A stretch of 58,083 bases of DNA from a virus: positions 1 through 58,083 of the IMG/VR virus record IMGVR_UViG_3300046355_000105, one strand, 5' to 3'. This document shows positions 1 through 8,903 of the stretch, in pieces. The stretch's first letter is position 1. Every line of letters starts with the position of its first letter. The position numbers and the translations under genes were made by a program. Under the pieces are notes generated by a model. That model was not told the DNA's origin and ran no database searches. It was given only the letters and a program-made list of their open reading frames with translations.

Positions 1-191
1 CCTTATCCGTCGCTCTCATAACAAGGTCAATTTTTTATATCCCCACACGTGGACAACATACTCCCAATTTAAAAATTACCATGGTGGTAAACTGGCCCCG
101 CTGGTCAAGCAGTTGACGCTAATCCCATAGGTTAGAAGGTCGCTGTGGGTTGGGGGTTCCCGGCCGCCAGCATCCATGTTACAGTCCGCGC
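1..191. other. Left-end non-coding region
   Basis: No gene is visible before the small terminase. The stretch holds an AT-rich segment (30-40 and 67-78) and a degenerate copy of the genome's palindrome family, TAATCCCATAGGTTA at 120-134, just after a TTGACG at 113-118. No good -10 box lies at the right distance from that TTGACG, so I do not call a promoter. A sequence AGAAGG at 134-139 could act as a ribosome binding site for a TTG start at 150. If the genome is circularly permuted, this joins the repeat-rich right end. Confidence 0.5.
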
Positions 192-788
192 ATGCACAGC
201 TCCATCCATAGCGACCAGCTGCTGCGTGAACTTGCTCTTTCCATAGCCAGAAATCAAGTGGGGGCCATGTTGCCAATCCACTCGGTAGTTGCAGGCGAGG
301 GTCTCACGCAGACTGAGTACGACCAAATAGCAGCAAATCCACAGTTTCAACGCTACGTTGAGATGTACGTCAAGGAACTCAAAGACACTGGGTTCTCGTT
401 TTCGGCCAAAGCGCGAGTTTTGGCTGAGGATTTGTTGCCGACTCTGTACCACATGGCCAAAGACACGGACGTGCCAGCCGCTGTGCGCCGTCAAGCCATC
501 ACAGACATCGTCGAATGGGCTGAATTGAAGCCGAAAACCAACCAAATTGCGCAAACTGGGCCCGGTTTTTCAATCACAATCAACCTCCCGAGCGTCGGAA
601 ATGCACCCCCACAGGCCATAGTTTTGGAGGCAAATGCCACTGAAATTGAGCCAAAAATGGTAGAAAACGACGATTTCGAGGCTTTGACGGGTGATTTCGA
701 GCTGCCAAATGCAGAAAAACTGCAAAAAACGCCTTTATTCTTGGCCGAGCCCGAGAATTACGAATATGCAGGGGATGACTACTCATGA
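192..788 (+). CDS. terS: Terminase small subunit (probable)
   Basis: A 198-residue protein encoded just before the large terminase, the usual place for the DNA-recognition subunit of the packaging motor. The N-terminal half is helical and charged; the C-terminus has the run GFSITINLP followed by an acidic tail, a pattern I associate with phage small terminases next to TerL. The ATG at 192 has no clear Shine-Dalgarno; a TTG at 150 with AGAAGG 10 nt upstream is the alternative and would add 14 residues. The call rests on position and general pattern, not on a catalytic motif. Confidence 0.65.
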   Translation: MHSSIHSDQLLRELALSIARNQVGAMLPIHSVVAGEGLTQTEYDQIAANPQFQRYVEMYVKELKDTGFSFSAKARVLAEDLLPTLYHMAKDTDVPAAVRRQAITDIVEWAELKPKTNQIAQTGPGFSITINLPSVGNAPPQAIVLEANATEIEPKMVENDDFEALTGDFELPNAEKLQKTPLFLAEPENYEYAGDDYS

Positions 789-810
789 GCGCGGCACATG
801 CGCCTATTTT

Positions 811-838
811 TTGTATTACACTACACACACGTTATATT
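811..838 (+). promoter_or_regulatory. Candidate promoter before the HNH gene
   Basis: TTGTAT (811-816), a 16-nt spacer and TATATT (833-838). It lies in the AT-rich gap between small terminase and the HNH gene that starts at 851. A weak sigma-70 match; it could let the inserted nuclease be expressed independently of the packaging operon. Confidence 0.35.
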
Positions 839-850
839 TCGAGGTGTGTT

Positions 851-1339
851 ATGGGCAAAAAAGAAGATGACCGCGCGTACTACGAGCGAAACCGCGAACG
901 AATCAAGGCACGCGCCAACGCGTACTACCACGACAACAAAGAAAAAGTGTCTGTCGCGCAGAGGCAATATTACGAGGCCAACAAAGACAAAGTGCTGGCG
1001 GGCAACAGGGCTTGGGCAGAAGCGAATCCAGACGCGCGGCGTAGGCACCACAGTGAATATGTAAAGCGCAACCGTGCGCTGTGGTCAGCGCAGACTGCTA
1101 CTTATCGTGCGGCTAAGAAAAAGTCCACGCCTAGTTGGGCTTCACCCGAAGCCATTAAGGTTTTCTACGCTGACGCACGTAAACTAAAAGAGCAAACTGG
1201 CAAAGAGTGGCATGTTGACCACATTGTTCCACTGCAGTCTGAGCTTGTGTGTGGGCTTCATGTGGAGCACAACCTGCAACTTCTACCGGGCCGCGCGAAT
1301 CGCGTGAAGAGCAACAAAAACTGGCCGGAGATGCCATGA
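851..1339 (+). CDS. HNH endonuclease
   Basis: A 162-residue protein. The N-terminal half is basic and carries repeats of the form Y-x4-N-x-(E/D)-K/R; the C-terminal half has an HNH core with WHVDHIVPL, then GLHVEHNLQLLP and a terminal KSNKNW. HNH enzymes cut double-stranded DNA using a metal held by the His and Asn residues. Near terminase genes they may be free-standing homing endonucleases or helpers in packaging. The ATG at 851 has GAGGTG upstream; longer in-frame starts from 785 lack this. Its stop overlaps the large terminase start in an ATGA. Confidence 0.85.
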   Translation: MGKKEDDRAYYERNRERIKARANAYYHDNKEKVSVAQRQYYEANKDKVLAGNRAWAEANPDARRRHHSEYVKRNRALWSAQTATYRAAKKKSTPSWASPEAIKVFYADARKLKEQTGKEWHVDHIVPLQSELVCGLHVEHNLQLLPGRANRVKSNKNWPEMP

Positions 1340-2781
1340 GCGTCAATTACACACCTGTTAAGTCCGTCACTCCTTACCTCCTGAGTGACAAATTCCAATC
1401 GTTCATTGTTGGCCCAGTTGGCTCTACTAAGACTACCGCGTCATTGATGAAGATTCCTCTAGAAGCGAAAAAGATTGCGCCGTGCGCCGACGGCATCCGA
1501 CGCTCACGGGTGGCTGTTGTTCGTAACACTCGCCAGATGTTGCTCGACTCAACGATCAAAGACTTCTTAGCATTGTTTCCAGAAGGGCAGGCTGGCACGT
1601 ATTTACGCACCGAACTCCGATATATTTTGAAGTTCGATGATGTCGAAGTAGACGTAATGTTCCGAGGCTTGGATGATGCCAACGACGTGCGTCGCCTGCT
1701 GTCATTGCAGCTCTCGTTTGCCATGGTGGATGAGGTGCGCGAGATTAACTCGGACGTGTTCGACGCGCTGACTGGTCGTCTGGGCCGCTACCCCAACGGG
1801 ATGATGGTGCCGCACCGCAAAGAGTGGGGTGTGGACGACAAGGGCAACCCAGTGCAGGGCTGCGTGGACGACTACGGCCGCCAGATGAAGAAAGTGTGGG
1901 GCGCGACCAACCCGCCCGACATGGACGCACACTGGGAGCAGTACCTCACCAACGCCGACCCAGAGAAAGTCCACGTCACCATCCAGCCTAGCGGTCTCAG
2001 CGAGGAAGCGGACTGGGTGCAGCACTTGCCATCGAACTACTACGAGGACTTGTGCGAGGGCAAGAGCGACGACTGGATTGACGTGTACGTCCACGGCAAG
2101 TGGGGGCGCAGCCTGTCGGGCACTCCGGTGTACCAGCGCACGTTCACCCAAGAGTTCCACGTGGCCCCAGAGAAATTGAAGGCCATCCAGAGCGCGGACT
2201 ACCCCATCACCATCGGCATTGACTTCGGGCGCACGCCCTCGGCGGTGTTCATGCAGCGTGACCCGCGCGGGCGCGTACTGGTGCTTGACGAGATTACGTC
2301 GGAGAACATGGGCATCGAGACGTTCATACAGACCAAGCTCAACCCGTTCATCGGCAACAACTACCAAGGGTTCACGTTCTCATGCGCCCCTGACCCGGCT
2401 GGGTTCATGAAGCAGCAGCTCAATGAGATGACGCTCGTGGACGCGCTCAAGGACGCTGGCTTTAAGTGCATCAAGCCGCCGACCAACGACCCAGAGAAGC
2501 GCATCGCGGCCGTGGAGCGCTTGCTCTCCCAGCAGCTCGAGGGCAAGGCCATGTTCTTGGTGTCACCCAACTGTGGGCACCTCATCAAAGGGTTCCGCTC
2601 GGGCTACAGGTACAAGGTCAAGAAGAACGGCGAGATGGAAGACAAGCCGGACAAGAACGAGTTCTCGCACATCCACGACGCCTTGCAGTACGGCGCGGCG
2701 GTGATCGACATGAATATCCGTGGCTTCGGGCTACAGCAGGGTCGGCGCGACATCCGGAAAGTCAAGTACGCATACACTTGA
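1336..2781 (+). CDS. terL: Terminase large subunit
   Basis: The 481-residue packaging motor: an ATPase domain that pumps DNA into the procapsid and a nuclease domain that cuts the concatemer. A Walker A-like GPVGSTKT lies at residues 26-33 and a Walker B ending VDE at about 131-133. The RNase H-like nuclease shows IGIDFG with Asp near 296 and HIHDALQYG with Asp near 448. The ATG at 1336 overlaps the HNH stop (ATGA). Motif order and length fit the family. Confidence 0.95.
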   Translation: MSVNYTPVKSVTPYLLSDKFQSFIVGPVGSTKTTASLMKIPLEAKKIAPCADGIRRSRVAVVRNTRQMLLDSTIKDFLALFPEGQAGTYLRTELRYILKFDDVEVDVMFRGLDDANDVRRLLSLQLSFAMVDEVREINSDVFDALTGRLGRYPNGMMVPHRKEWGVDDKGNPVQGCVDDYGRQMKKVWGATNPPDMDAHWEQYLTNADPEKVHVTIQPSGLSEEADWVQHLPSNYYEDLCEGKSDDWIDVYVHGKWGRSLSGTPVYQRTFTQEFHVAPEKLKAIQSADYPITIGIDFGRTPSAVFMQRDPRGRVLVLDEITSENMGIETFIQTKLNPFIGNNYQGFTFSCAPDPAGFMKQQLNEMTLVDALKDAGFKCIKPPTNDPEKRIAAVERLLSQQLEGKAMFLVSPNCGHLIKGFRSGYRYKVKKNGEMEDKPDKNEFSHIHDALQYGAAVIDMNIRGFGLQQGRRDIRKVKYAYT

Positions 2782-2805
2782 CCGCAGGATGATGGGGGGT
2801 ACAAT
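2778..2805 (+). promoter_or_regulatory. Candidate late promoter
   Basis: TTGACC (2778-2783), 16-nt spacer, TACAAT (2800-2805), located over the last codons of terL and the following gap. Transcription would start near 2812, ahead of AGAGG (2818-2822) and the ATG at 2830. The TACAAT -10 is the same as in two early promoters on the other strand. Confidence 0.55.
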
Positions 2806-2829
2806 TCGGGCAACTTTAGAGGTGCCCCC

Positions 2830-3384
2830 ATGAGCCACATGACGACCAACTACGTGAATCCACTGACGGATTCATTCGAGCAGGCGCACGGTATGTTTGG
2901 GCGAATTTTTGTGGACGCTGGCGGTGTCAGCCCCACGGAGAATCGCCAGTATTTCATGTTCCACGAGTTTTCTGCTGCATCGGCCGGAACAGAAGTTGTC
3001 AAGGTCGTCATCACTGACGACACCGTGATGAACTCGTTCTCTATCAAAGTGATGGCTGGCACAGCACGCGTTGAGATTGTGGCTGGTGGCACTGAGGGCG
3101 GCACGTTCAACCAGACCATCACAAAGTTCCCTGTCAATGGCATGTCCACAGCGGCACCGCGCAGTTCTACGACCACAATGACATCGGGTGGAACGCTGAC
3201 TGGCGGCACGACCATGGATTTATTTCTGGTGAACACAGGTGATAATGTCAACCAGTCCTCGGGTATTACGAGCGGAGAAGACTTCGCCATTGGATTCCCT
3301 GCAGGAACGTATTACATTCGCATCACGAACACTGATAACTCAACAACAACAGGCTTGGTCAAGGCGCTGTGGACTGAGTTGTGA
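2830..3384 (+). CDS. Putative virion structural protein
   Basis: A 184-residue protein rich in Gly, Thr and Ser, with a beta-rich pattern (alternating hydrophobics, GTYYIRITNTDN near the C-terminus) like small decoration or carbohydrate-binding-type domains. It lies between terL and portal, has its own candidate promoter, and a clear Shine-Dalgarno. No catalytic residues are evident. A head decoration or capsid-surface protein is an inference from position and composition. Confidence 0.55.
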   Translation: MSHMTTNYVNPLTDSFEQAHGMFGRIFVDAGGVSPTENRQYFMFHEFSAASAGTEVVKVVITDDTVMNSFSIKVMAGTARVEIVAGGTEGGTFNQTITKFPVNGMSTAAPRSSTTTMTSGGTLTGGTTMDLFLVNTGDNVNQSSGITSGEDFAIGFPAGTYYIRITNTDNSTTTGLVKALWTEL

Positions 3385-3398
3385 TTTAAGGAAAACAC

Positions 3399-5489
3399 AT
3401 GGCTACTGGCATCGCCCTCATCCCCGTTGCACGCGCATCTGACTTAGAAGCTGAGTCTCGCCGCCGCAACGAAGAAACACAGAACACACCTGTCATTCAG
3501 GGGCTGGCCGCGCATGTGCGCGAGCGCTGGGACAGCGCCCGTGTTGCCAAACGCAAACTCGAAGAGCGCATGCTCCAGTGTCTGCGCCAGCGCAACGGCG
3601 AGTACGACCCAGAGAAAGCCACTGAAATCGCAGAGCAGGGCGGCTCAGACATATTCATCAACTTGACCTCGGTCAAGTGCCGCGCGGCCACTAGCTGGTT
3701 GCGCGATACGCTTTTGGGTTCGGGCGCTGACAAGCCATGGAGCATCCAAGGTACGCCAGAGCCGACAATGCCCCCTGAAATTCTCCAAGAGTTGCAGGCG
3801 ACATTGGCCCAACAGTTGATGACTCACATCGAGCAGGGCGGCATGCCACCTTCGCAAGACGAGTTGCGCCAGATGGCCATGGCCATGAAAGACGAAGCAC
3901 AGCGCTTGCTCAAGGAAGAGTCCGACGAGCGCGTGTCACGCATGGAACGCAAGATGGAAGACCAGTTGGCTGAAGGCGGCTGGCACAAAGCGTTCAACGA
4001 GTTTCTCGACGACATCGTCACGTTCCCCTACGCCGTGTTGAAGGGCCCTATCAAGCGCAAGCGCAAAACACTGCAGTGGCAGAACGGCAAGCTCGTGCCA
4101 GTGGAAACCATCCGCAACGAGTGGGAGCGCGTTGACCCGTTCATGTTGTACTGGGCCGCATGGTCGTGGGACTTAGGTGATGGCTACATCATCGAGCGTC
4201 ACCGCATGACGGCCGACGACTTGCAAGCCCTCATTGGCGTGCCCGGCTACAACGACGATGCCATCCGCACCATCCTCAACGACTTCGGCTCCACAGGCAT
4301 GAAGCAGTGGTTGTGGACAGACGCATCCAAGGCGCAGGCCGAGGGCAAGTACGTGACTGAAGCCATCATCTCTGGTGACTTGGTTGACGCGCTTCAGATG
4401 TGGGACTCGGTCAAAGGCAGCTTGCTAATCGAGTGGGGCCTGACAGAAAAAGAAATTCCTGACCCAGCGTTGAACTACCCATGTGAAGTTTGGTTGATTG
4501 GCAACGTGGTCATCCGCGCTGTGCTCAACTACGACCCACTGGGCCGCAAGCCATACTACTTGACCAGCTACGAAAACCTGCCCGGCTCAGTGGACGGCAA
4601 GGGCGTGACTGACCTGTGCCGCGACGCACAGTCGATGGTGAACGCATCCGCACGCAGCTTGGCCAACAACATGGGCATCAGCTCAGGCCCACAGGTTGGT
4701 GTGAACGTGAGCCGCTTGCCACAAGGCGAGGACATCACGGACATGCACCCATGGAAGATTTGGCAGTTCACTCAGTCTGAAGTGGCTGACAACACAGCGC
4801 CGATCACGTTCTTCCAGCCCCAGAGCAACGCCAACGAGTTGATGGCCGTCTTCGAGAAGTTCAGCGCACGCGCCGATGAAGACACCATGATTCCTCGCTA
4901 CATGTCGGGTGAGAGCAGCGCTGGCGCTGGCCGCACATCGTCTGGCCTGTCCATGCTAATCAGCAACGCTGGCAAGGGCATTAAGCAGGTCATCAGCAAC
5001 ATCGACCACAACGTCATCACTCCGGCCATCGAGCGCCTGTACCAAGACAACTTGCGCTACAGCGACGACCCAGATTTGGTTGGCGACGTGAACATCGTGG
5101 CCACTGGCGCTACCAGCTTGGTCATCAAGGAAGCTGAAGCTGTTCGCCGCAACGAGTTCCTGCAGACTGTGCTCAACAGCCCAGTGGCGCAGCAGATCGT
5201 CGGCATGGACGGCGCGGCCGAGCTGCTCCGCGACCAAGCTCGCAACCTCAGTGGCAACGTGGACCGCATCGTCCCAAGCCGCAAACAGGTGGGCACCATC
5301 CAGCAACAGCAACAGATGATCGCAGAGCTGCAAGGCCAGCTGGCGGGCATCATGGGCACAATGCAGGGCGGCCCACAAGGCCAGCTAGGTATGACCCAAG
5401 GCGCGGCACCTAAAAACATGCTCCCTGACGGCAGCCAAGTCGGCGGCCGCGAGGGCAACATGATGTCACCACGACCAAACGGCGTATGA
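3399..5489 (+). CDS. Portal protein (head-to-tail connector)
   Basis: A 696-residue protein placed after terL and before scaffold and major capsid. Portal rings form the DNA channel at one capsid vertex and dock the terminase. The length and acidic/helical composition, with a Gln-rich coiled C-terminal segment (IQQQQQMIAELQGQL, about 630-645) and a Gly/Gln/Met-rich tail, fit large podovirus-type portals. Start follows AAGGAAA. Assignment rests on size, position and general pattern. Confidence 0.85.
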   Translation: MATGIALIPVARASDLEAESRRRNEETQNTPVIQGLAAHVRERWDSARVAKRKLEERMLQCLRQRNGEYDPEKATEIAEQGGSDIFINLTSVKCRAATSWLRDTLLGSGADKPWSIQGTPEPTMPPEILQELQATLAQQLMTHIEQGGMPPSQDELRQMAMAMKDEAQRLLKEESDERVSRMERKMEDQLAEGGWHKAFNEFLDDIVTFPYAVLKGPIKRKRKTLQWQNGKLVPVETIRNEWERVDPFMLYWAAWSWDLGDGYIIERHRMTADDLQALIGVPGYNDDAIRTILNDFGSTGMKQWLWTDASKAQAEGKYVTEAIISGDLVDALQMWDSVKGSLLIEWGLTEKEIPDPALNYPCEVWLIGNVVIRAVLNYDPLGRKPYYLTSYENLPGSVDGKGVTDLCRDAQSMVNASARSLANNMGISSGPQVGVNVSRLPQGEDITDMHPWKIWQFTQSEVADNTAPITFFQPQSNANELMAVFEKFSARADEDTMIPRYMSGESSAGAGRTSSGLSMLISNAGKGIKQVISNIDHNVITPAIERLYQDNLRYSDDPDLVGDVNIVATGATSLVIKEAEAVRRNEFLQTVLNSPVAQQIVGMDGAAELLRDQARNLSGNVDRIVPSRKQVGTIQQQQQMIAELQGQLAGIMGTMQGGPQGQLGMTQGAAPKNMLPDGSQVGGREGNMMSPRPNGV

Positions 5490-5497
5490 AAAATTTC

Positions 5498-5526
5498 TTG
5501 ACACACGTCGGGTAAGTTGGTATAGA
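5498..5526 (+). promoter_or_regulatory. Strong sigma-70 promoter
   Basis: TTGACA (5498-5503), a 17-nt spacer and TATAGA (5521-5526), starting nine bases after the portal stop codon. The predicted transcription start (about 5533) is only two bases before the ATG at 5535, so the first message would be nearly leaderless. Confidence 0.7.
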
Positions 5527-5534
5527 ATCCGCAC

Positions 5535-5780
5535 ATGAAGATTTTCGTAGGCCAGAAGCCAGACCGGAAGCACATACAAGCGTTGTACCGCTGTAAGCTC
5601 CCAGAGAACGAGGCGCTATTGGACCTTTTTAAGACCAAGCTGGACGAGGTGAAAACCTCGCTCGTGCAGGCAGAAGACCCAGTACGCATCCACCGACTCC
5701 AAGGTCGGGCCGAGGCCCTAACAGATTTCCTCGAAGCGGTTGAGAAATCGCAAGAGGTTCTCGCCCGGCTAGGAAACTAG
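5535..5780 (+). CDS. Small helical protein of unknown function
   Basis: An 81-residue, largely helical protein with a heptad-like pattern between about residues 25 and 75. It sits between portal and scaffold genes. There is no Shine-Dalgarno before the ATG, which lies at the predicted transcription start of the promoter at 5498-5526, so leaderless translation is possible. A hairpin followed by T's overlaps the stop codon. Function is not recognised. Confidence 0.7.
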   Translation: MKIFVGQKPDRKHIQALYRCKLPENEALLDLFKTKLDEVKTSLVQAEDPVRIHRLQGRAEALTDFLEAVEKSQEVLARLGN

Positions 5781-5790
5781 CCGGTTTATT
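5765..5790 (+). terminator. Possible intrinsic terminator
   Basis: CCGGCTA (5765-5771) pairs with TAGCCGG (5778-5784) across a six-base loop, followed by TTTATT. The stop codon of the 81-residue protein is inside the right arm. The short, interrupted T-run suggests partial termination. Confidence 0.4.
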
Positions 5791-5866
5791 GTCCGTAGCA
5801 AACCATTACGCGTAGGCAGACCGAAGTAGGAGCTGAAACGGAGTTGGAGCTTAAAGGAAACCCAAA

Positions 5867-6841
5867 ATGGCATTGCCGAAACAAGTAGAAGCCCAGTTGA
5901 AGGAACTGGAAAAGATTGAGCAGCAGATCGCTGATAGCCAGAAGCCCGCAGACCCTGCGCCTCCTGCCGACCCAGCTCCCGCAGAGCCCACACCTGAACC
6001 AACTCCTGACCCAGCAGAGCCGAAACCTGTTGAGAACAAGCCAGAATCGACAGAACCTGTCGTAGCTGAAGAGACATGGCAGCAGAAGTACAAAACGCTC
6101 AAGGGCATGTACGACGCTGAAGTGCCGCGCTTACACGCAGATTTGCGTGAGCTCAAAGGCCAAGTGGATTCACTCCGCAAAGCCGCTGAAGCCAAGCCCG
6201 CTGAACCTGTCAAGCCAGCCACGCAAGAGAAGTTGGTGACGGATGCCGACGTTGAAGCATTTGGCTCGGACCTCATTGAAGTCCAACGCAAGGTTGCCCG
6301 CGAAGTGGCAGCAGAATTTCGTGGTGAGTTAGACGCCATGAAGGCCGAGAACGAGAAGTTGCGTGAGCAGCTTACCGCTACCGGCACTCAAGTGTCTGAA
6401 GCCTCGTTTGAGCAGCGCCTGCACCGTTTGGTGCCGGATTTTGAAGCAGTCAATGCAGACCCTAAGTGGATTGCTTGGTTGAACGAAGTTGACCCGTTGC
6501 TCCGTGGCCCACGAATGACTGTTGCGCAAGGCGCGTTCAACCGTGGCGACGCTGAAGGTATCGCACACTACGTGAGTTTGTTCAAGGCCACATTGGCCCC
6601 AGCAACTCCCGCAGAGCCAGCACCAAGCAAAGCCGAAGAAATCGCACGTCAAGTCCAGCCGAATCGTTCTGCTAACAGCGCTGCACCTGTATCGCAACAA
6701 GGCAAGGTCTACACAGACTCGGACATCCAGAAGATGTTCCGCCGTTCGATTGAGTTGAGCGCCAAAGGCCAGAATGACGAGGCACGCAAACTTGAAGCTG
6801 AAATTGACTCAGCCTACAAAGAAGGTCGCGTCAAAGCGTAA
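5867..6841 (+). CDS. Capsid scaffolding protein
   Basis: A 324-residue acidic protein immediately before the major capsid gene. Residues about 20-65 are a Pro/Ala/Glu-rich linker; residues about 75-175 are charged and probably coiled coil; the C-terminus is basic and helical, typical of the capsid-binding end of scaffolds. Scaffolds fill the procapsid and leave before or during packaging. Start follows AAAGGAAACCC. Composition and position support the call. Confidence 0.85.
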   Translation: MALPKQVEAQLKELEKIEQQIADSQKPADPAPPADPAPAEPTPEPTPDPAEPKPVENKPESTEPVVAEETWQQKYKTLKGMYDAEVPRLHADLRELKGQVDSLRKAAEAKPAEPVKPATQEKLVTDADVEAFGSDLIEVQRKVAREVAAEFRGELDAMKAENEKLREQLTATGTQVSEASFEQRLHRLVPDFEAVNADPKWIAWLNEVDPLLRGPRMTVAQGAFNRGDAEGIAHYVSLFKATLAPATPAEPAPSKAEEIARQVQPNRSANSAAPVSQQGKVYTDSDIQKMFRRSIELSAKGQNDEARKLEAEIDSAYKEGRVKA

Positions 6842-6852
6842 TTCTCTGAAGG

Positions 6853-6877
6853 CAGGTCGAAACCCAACCTGTTTTTT
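6853..6877 (+). terminator. Weak terminator or attenuator before the capsid gene
   Basis: CAGGT (6853-6857) pairs with ACCTG (6867-6871), followed by six T's. The stem is short, so it may only reduce read-through or tune capsid mRNA. Confidence 0.3.
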
Positions 6878-6893
6878 ATCTTAGGAGGCCCAA

Positions 6894-7901
6894 ATGGCTG
6901 CTGTTTATCCCGTGACTGGCTCTGGTGCATTTGACACCACCCCTTCTTACTCTGGTGCTTTCATCCCTACCTTGTGGTCGGGCAAGCTCTTGGCTAAGTT
7001 CTACCAAAACACAATCTTGTCTGAAGTCACTAACACTGACTACGAAGGCGAGTTGAAGAACCAAGGCGACACCGTTCGCATCCGCTTGGCTCCTTCCATC
7101 AGCATCTCTGACTACACAGTCGGCCAGAGCTTGTCGTACGAAGTCCCCACTCCTATCTTCCAAGATATGCAAGTGAACAAGGGCAAATACTTCGGCGTGC
7201 AAGTGAACGACGTGTTGGCATATCAGTCTGACATCGCTTTGATGAACATGTTCACCGAAGACGCTGCCAAGCAACTGAAGATCGCCATCGAAAACGAAGT
7301 GTTCTTCAACAGCTTCGTTACCGAAGGCCCTGACGCTGCCAACGAAGGCGCTACAGCTGGCAAAATCTCTGCTGCTTACAACTTGGGCACTGATACTGCT
7401 CCAATCGACCAAGCAACTCCAGAGAACGTGCTCAAGGCTATCTTGCGCATGTCTACTGTGTTGGATGAGCAAAACGTGCCAGAAGACGGCCGCTTCCTCA
7501 TCATCAGCCCATACGACCGCCAGTTGTTGATGCAATCTAGCATTGCTCAAGCCTACTTCACCGGCGACCAAGCTAGCACCATCCGCACTGGCAAGATCGG
7601 CATGTTGGACCGCTTCAGCGTCTACGTGTCTAACTTGTTGCCTCGCGGTGCCGCTGGCAAGGCTTTGGTGGCTGGTTTGTCTGCTACCTCTACTGGTGGC
7701 TCTGTGACCGACGCTAAAGCACGTCGCGTGATGATCGCTGGTACTAAGCACGCTACATCGTTCGCGATGACCGTGAACAAGACCGAGCCATTGCGTAACC
7801 AAACAGACTTCGGCGACATCGTTCGTGGTCTGGCTGTGTACGGCCGCAAGGTTGTCAAGCCACAAGCGTTGGTGGTTGCCCAAGTTGGCTCCGCTAGCTA
7901 A
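6894..7901 (+). CDS. Major capsid protein
   Basis: A 335-residue shell protein. It follows the scaffold and precedes a strong terminator, and has a near-ideal Shine-Dalgarno (TAGGAGG) as expected for the most abundant virion protein. Features include an N-terminal arm, a GDTVRIR-type strand followed by an alternating segment, and a C-terminal RGLAVYGRKVV segment, consistent with an HK97-fold phage coat protein. Codon use is strongly biased towards a few codons (for example GCT, TTG, AAC), unlike its neighbours, which fits very high expression. Confidence 0.9.
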   Translation: MAAVYPVTGSGAFDTTPSYSGAFIPTLWSGKLLAKFYQNTILSEVTNTDYEGELKNQGDTVRIRLAPSISISDYTVGQSLSYEVPTPIFQDMQVNKGKYFGVQVNDVLAYQSDIALMNMFTEDAAKQLKIAIENEVFFNSFVTEGPDAANEGATAGKISAAYNLGTDTAPIDQATPENVLKAILRMSTVLDEQNVPEDGRFLIISPYDRQLLMQSSIAQAYFTGDQASTIRTGKIGMLDRFSVYVSNLLPRGAAGKALVAGLSATSTGGSVTDAKARRVMIAGTKHATSFAMTVNKTEPLRNQTDFGDIVRGLAVYGRKVVKPQALVVAQVGSAS

Positions 7902-7914
7902 TCGGTGGTAAAGT

Positions 7915-7939
7915 AAAAGGGCCCTTCGGGGCCCTTTTT
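7915..7939 (+). terminator. Intrinsic terminator after the capsid gene
   Basis: A 10-bp stem, AAAAGGGCCC paired across a TTCG loop with GGGCCCTTTTT. Strong GC stem, UUCG tetraloop and T-run give high confidence. It would raise the capsid-to-downstream transcript ratio. Confidence 0.9.
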
Positions 7940-7956
7940 AATTTCTGGAGAACCAA

Positions 7957-8253
7957 ATGGATATTCTTGAGTTGTTGTCCCGCCTCGGCGGTGAAGTCTT
8001 GGCGAACAAAGCCCGTGCCACCATCGACGGCGAAATCGTTATTCTCGGCCGCTTGGTCGGTGAAGAGTGGGAGCTGACTGAAAAAGGTCAAGAGCTGGCC
8101 AATCTGCACTCGAACTTGGTAGTTGACGAAGCCGCAGCTGCCGCCGCAGGCAAGCCTGCTCGCAAAAAGGCAGCTCCTGCTGTAGAATCCGAAACAGCAC
8201 CAGTTGTGGACACACCCGCAGCTGAAACTGAGCAAGCTCCTGCTGCTGAATAA
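7957..8253 (+). CDS. Small structural-region protein
   Basis: A 98-residue protein with an N-terminal part resembling a small winged domain (residues 1-50) and an Ala/Pro/Glu-rich disordered tail. Start follows CTGGAG. Located just after the capsid terminator and before the connector genes. Function is not recognised. Confidence 0.65.
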   Translation: MDILELLSRLGGEVLANKARATIDGEIVILGRLVGEEWELTEKGQELANLHSNLVVDEAAAAAAGKPARKKAAPAVESETAPVVDTPAAETEQAPAAE

Positions 8254-8262
8254 GGCAAAAAT

Positions 8263-8895
8263 ATGAAACCCCTTAGCGCGTTCTACCCACGAATCCTGCC
8301 ATATCTGCCCGGGTGTCCCGAGCCCATGGTTGACCAAGTGCTGGTGAACTCCGCTATCGAGTTTGCTGAGGCTTCTCTGACTTTGCGTCAGAACCTCGAC
8401 ATGTTTAATACCGTGGTGGGCAAGGTTGAATACGACCTTGACCCCCCTACTAACCAACACGACATCAATCGTGTCATGGGCGTAACGCTCAACGGGCGCG
8501 AGCTACGCCCCGGCTTGTTCGAGGCCATCCGCAACGACCTGCCAACAGCTACAGCAATCCCGCGCGGCTTCTACACTGACCGCACGGACAACACATTCAC
8601 ACTTCGTCTGTCACCTCCACCAGACAAGGTGTACCCCGTCGTTGTGTCGGTTACGCTGCGTCCCGCGCGAAACGCCACACAGCTCGACGATGACCTCTAC
8701 AACATCTGGATTGACCCAATCGTGTCTGGCGCAATCGCACGTGCGATGCAGATTCCAGACCAACAATTCACGAACCCGGGCCGCGCCGAAGAGTTGCTGA
8801 TGTCCGCTGCGAAGCAGACAAACAGCTCGCGCATCGAAGGCAACTACGGCCTCGTCCGTGGCTCAATGCGTGTTCGCCCACGCTCTTTTACTTGA
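8263..8895 (+). CDS. Head-tail connector/adaptor protein (probable)
   Basis: A 210-residue protein beginning with a motif typical of head-completion adaptors: a helix, then PYLPGCPEPMVDQVLVNSAI, then a conserved strand-rich region with LRLSPPPDKVYPVVVSV and a C-terminal helical region ending in basic residues. Such proteins bind beneath the portal. Position after the capsid supports it. No membrane segments or catalytic motifs. Confidence 0.6.
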   Translation: MKPLSAFYPRILPYLPGCPEPMVDQVLVNSAIEFAEASLTLRQNLDMFNTVVGKVEYDLDPPTNQHDINRVMGVTLNGRELRPGLFEAIRNDLPTATAIPRGFYTDRTDNTFTLRLSPPPDKVYPVVVSVTLRPARNATQLDDDLYNIWIDPIVSGAIARAMQIPDQQFTNPGRAEELLMSAAKQTNSSRIEGNYGLVRGSMRVRPRSFT

Positions 8896-8903
8896 GGTAG
8901 CCC

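Noticed and set aside
120-134. Left-end TAATCCCATAGGTTA as a true palindrome copy
   Set aside because: Several mismatches in the right arm; kept only as a possible remnant.
6876-7883. 335-residue - strand open frame opposite the major capsid gene
   Set aside because: Shadow of the capsid gene caused by its biased codon use.
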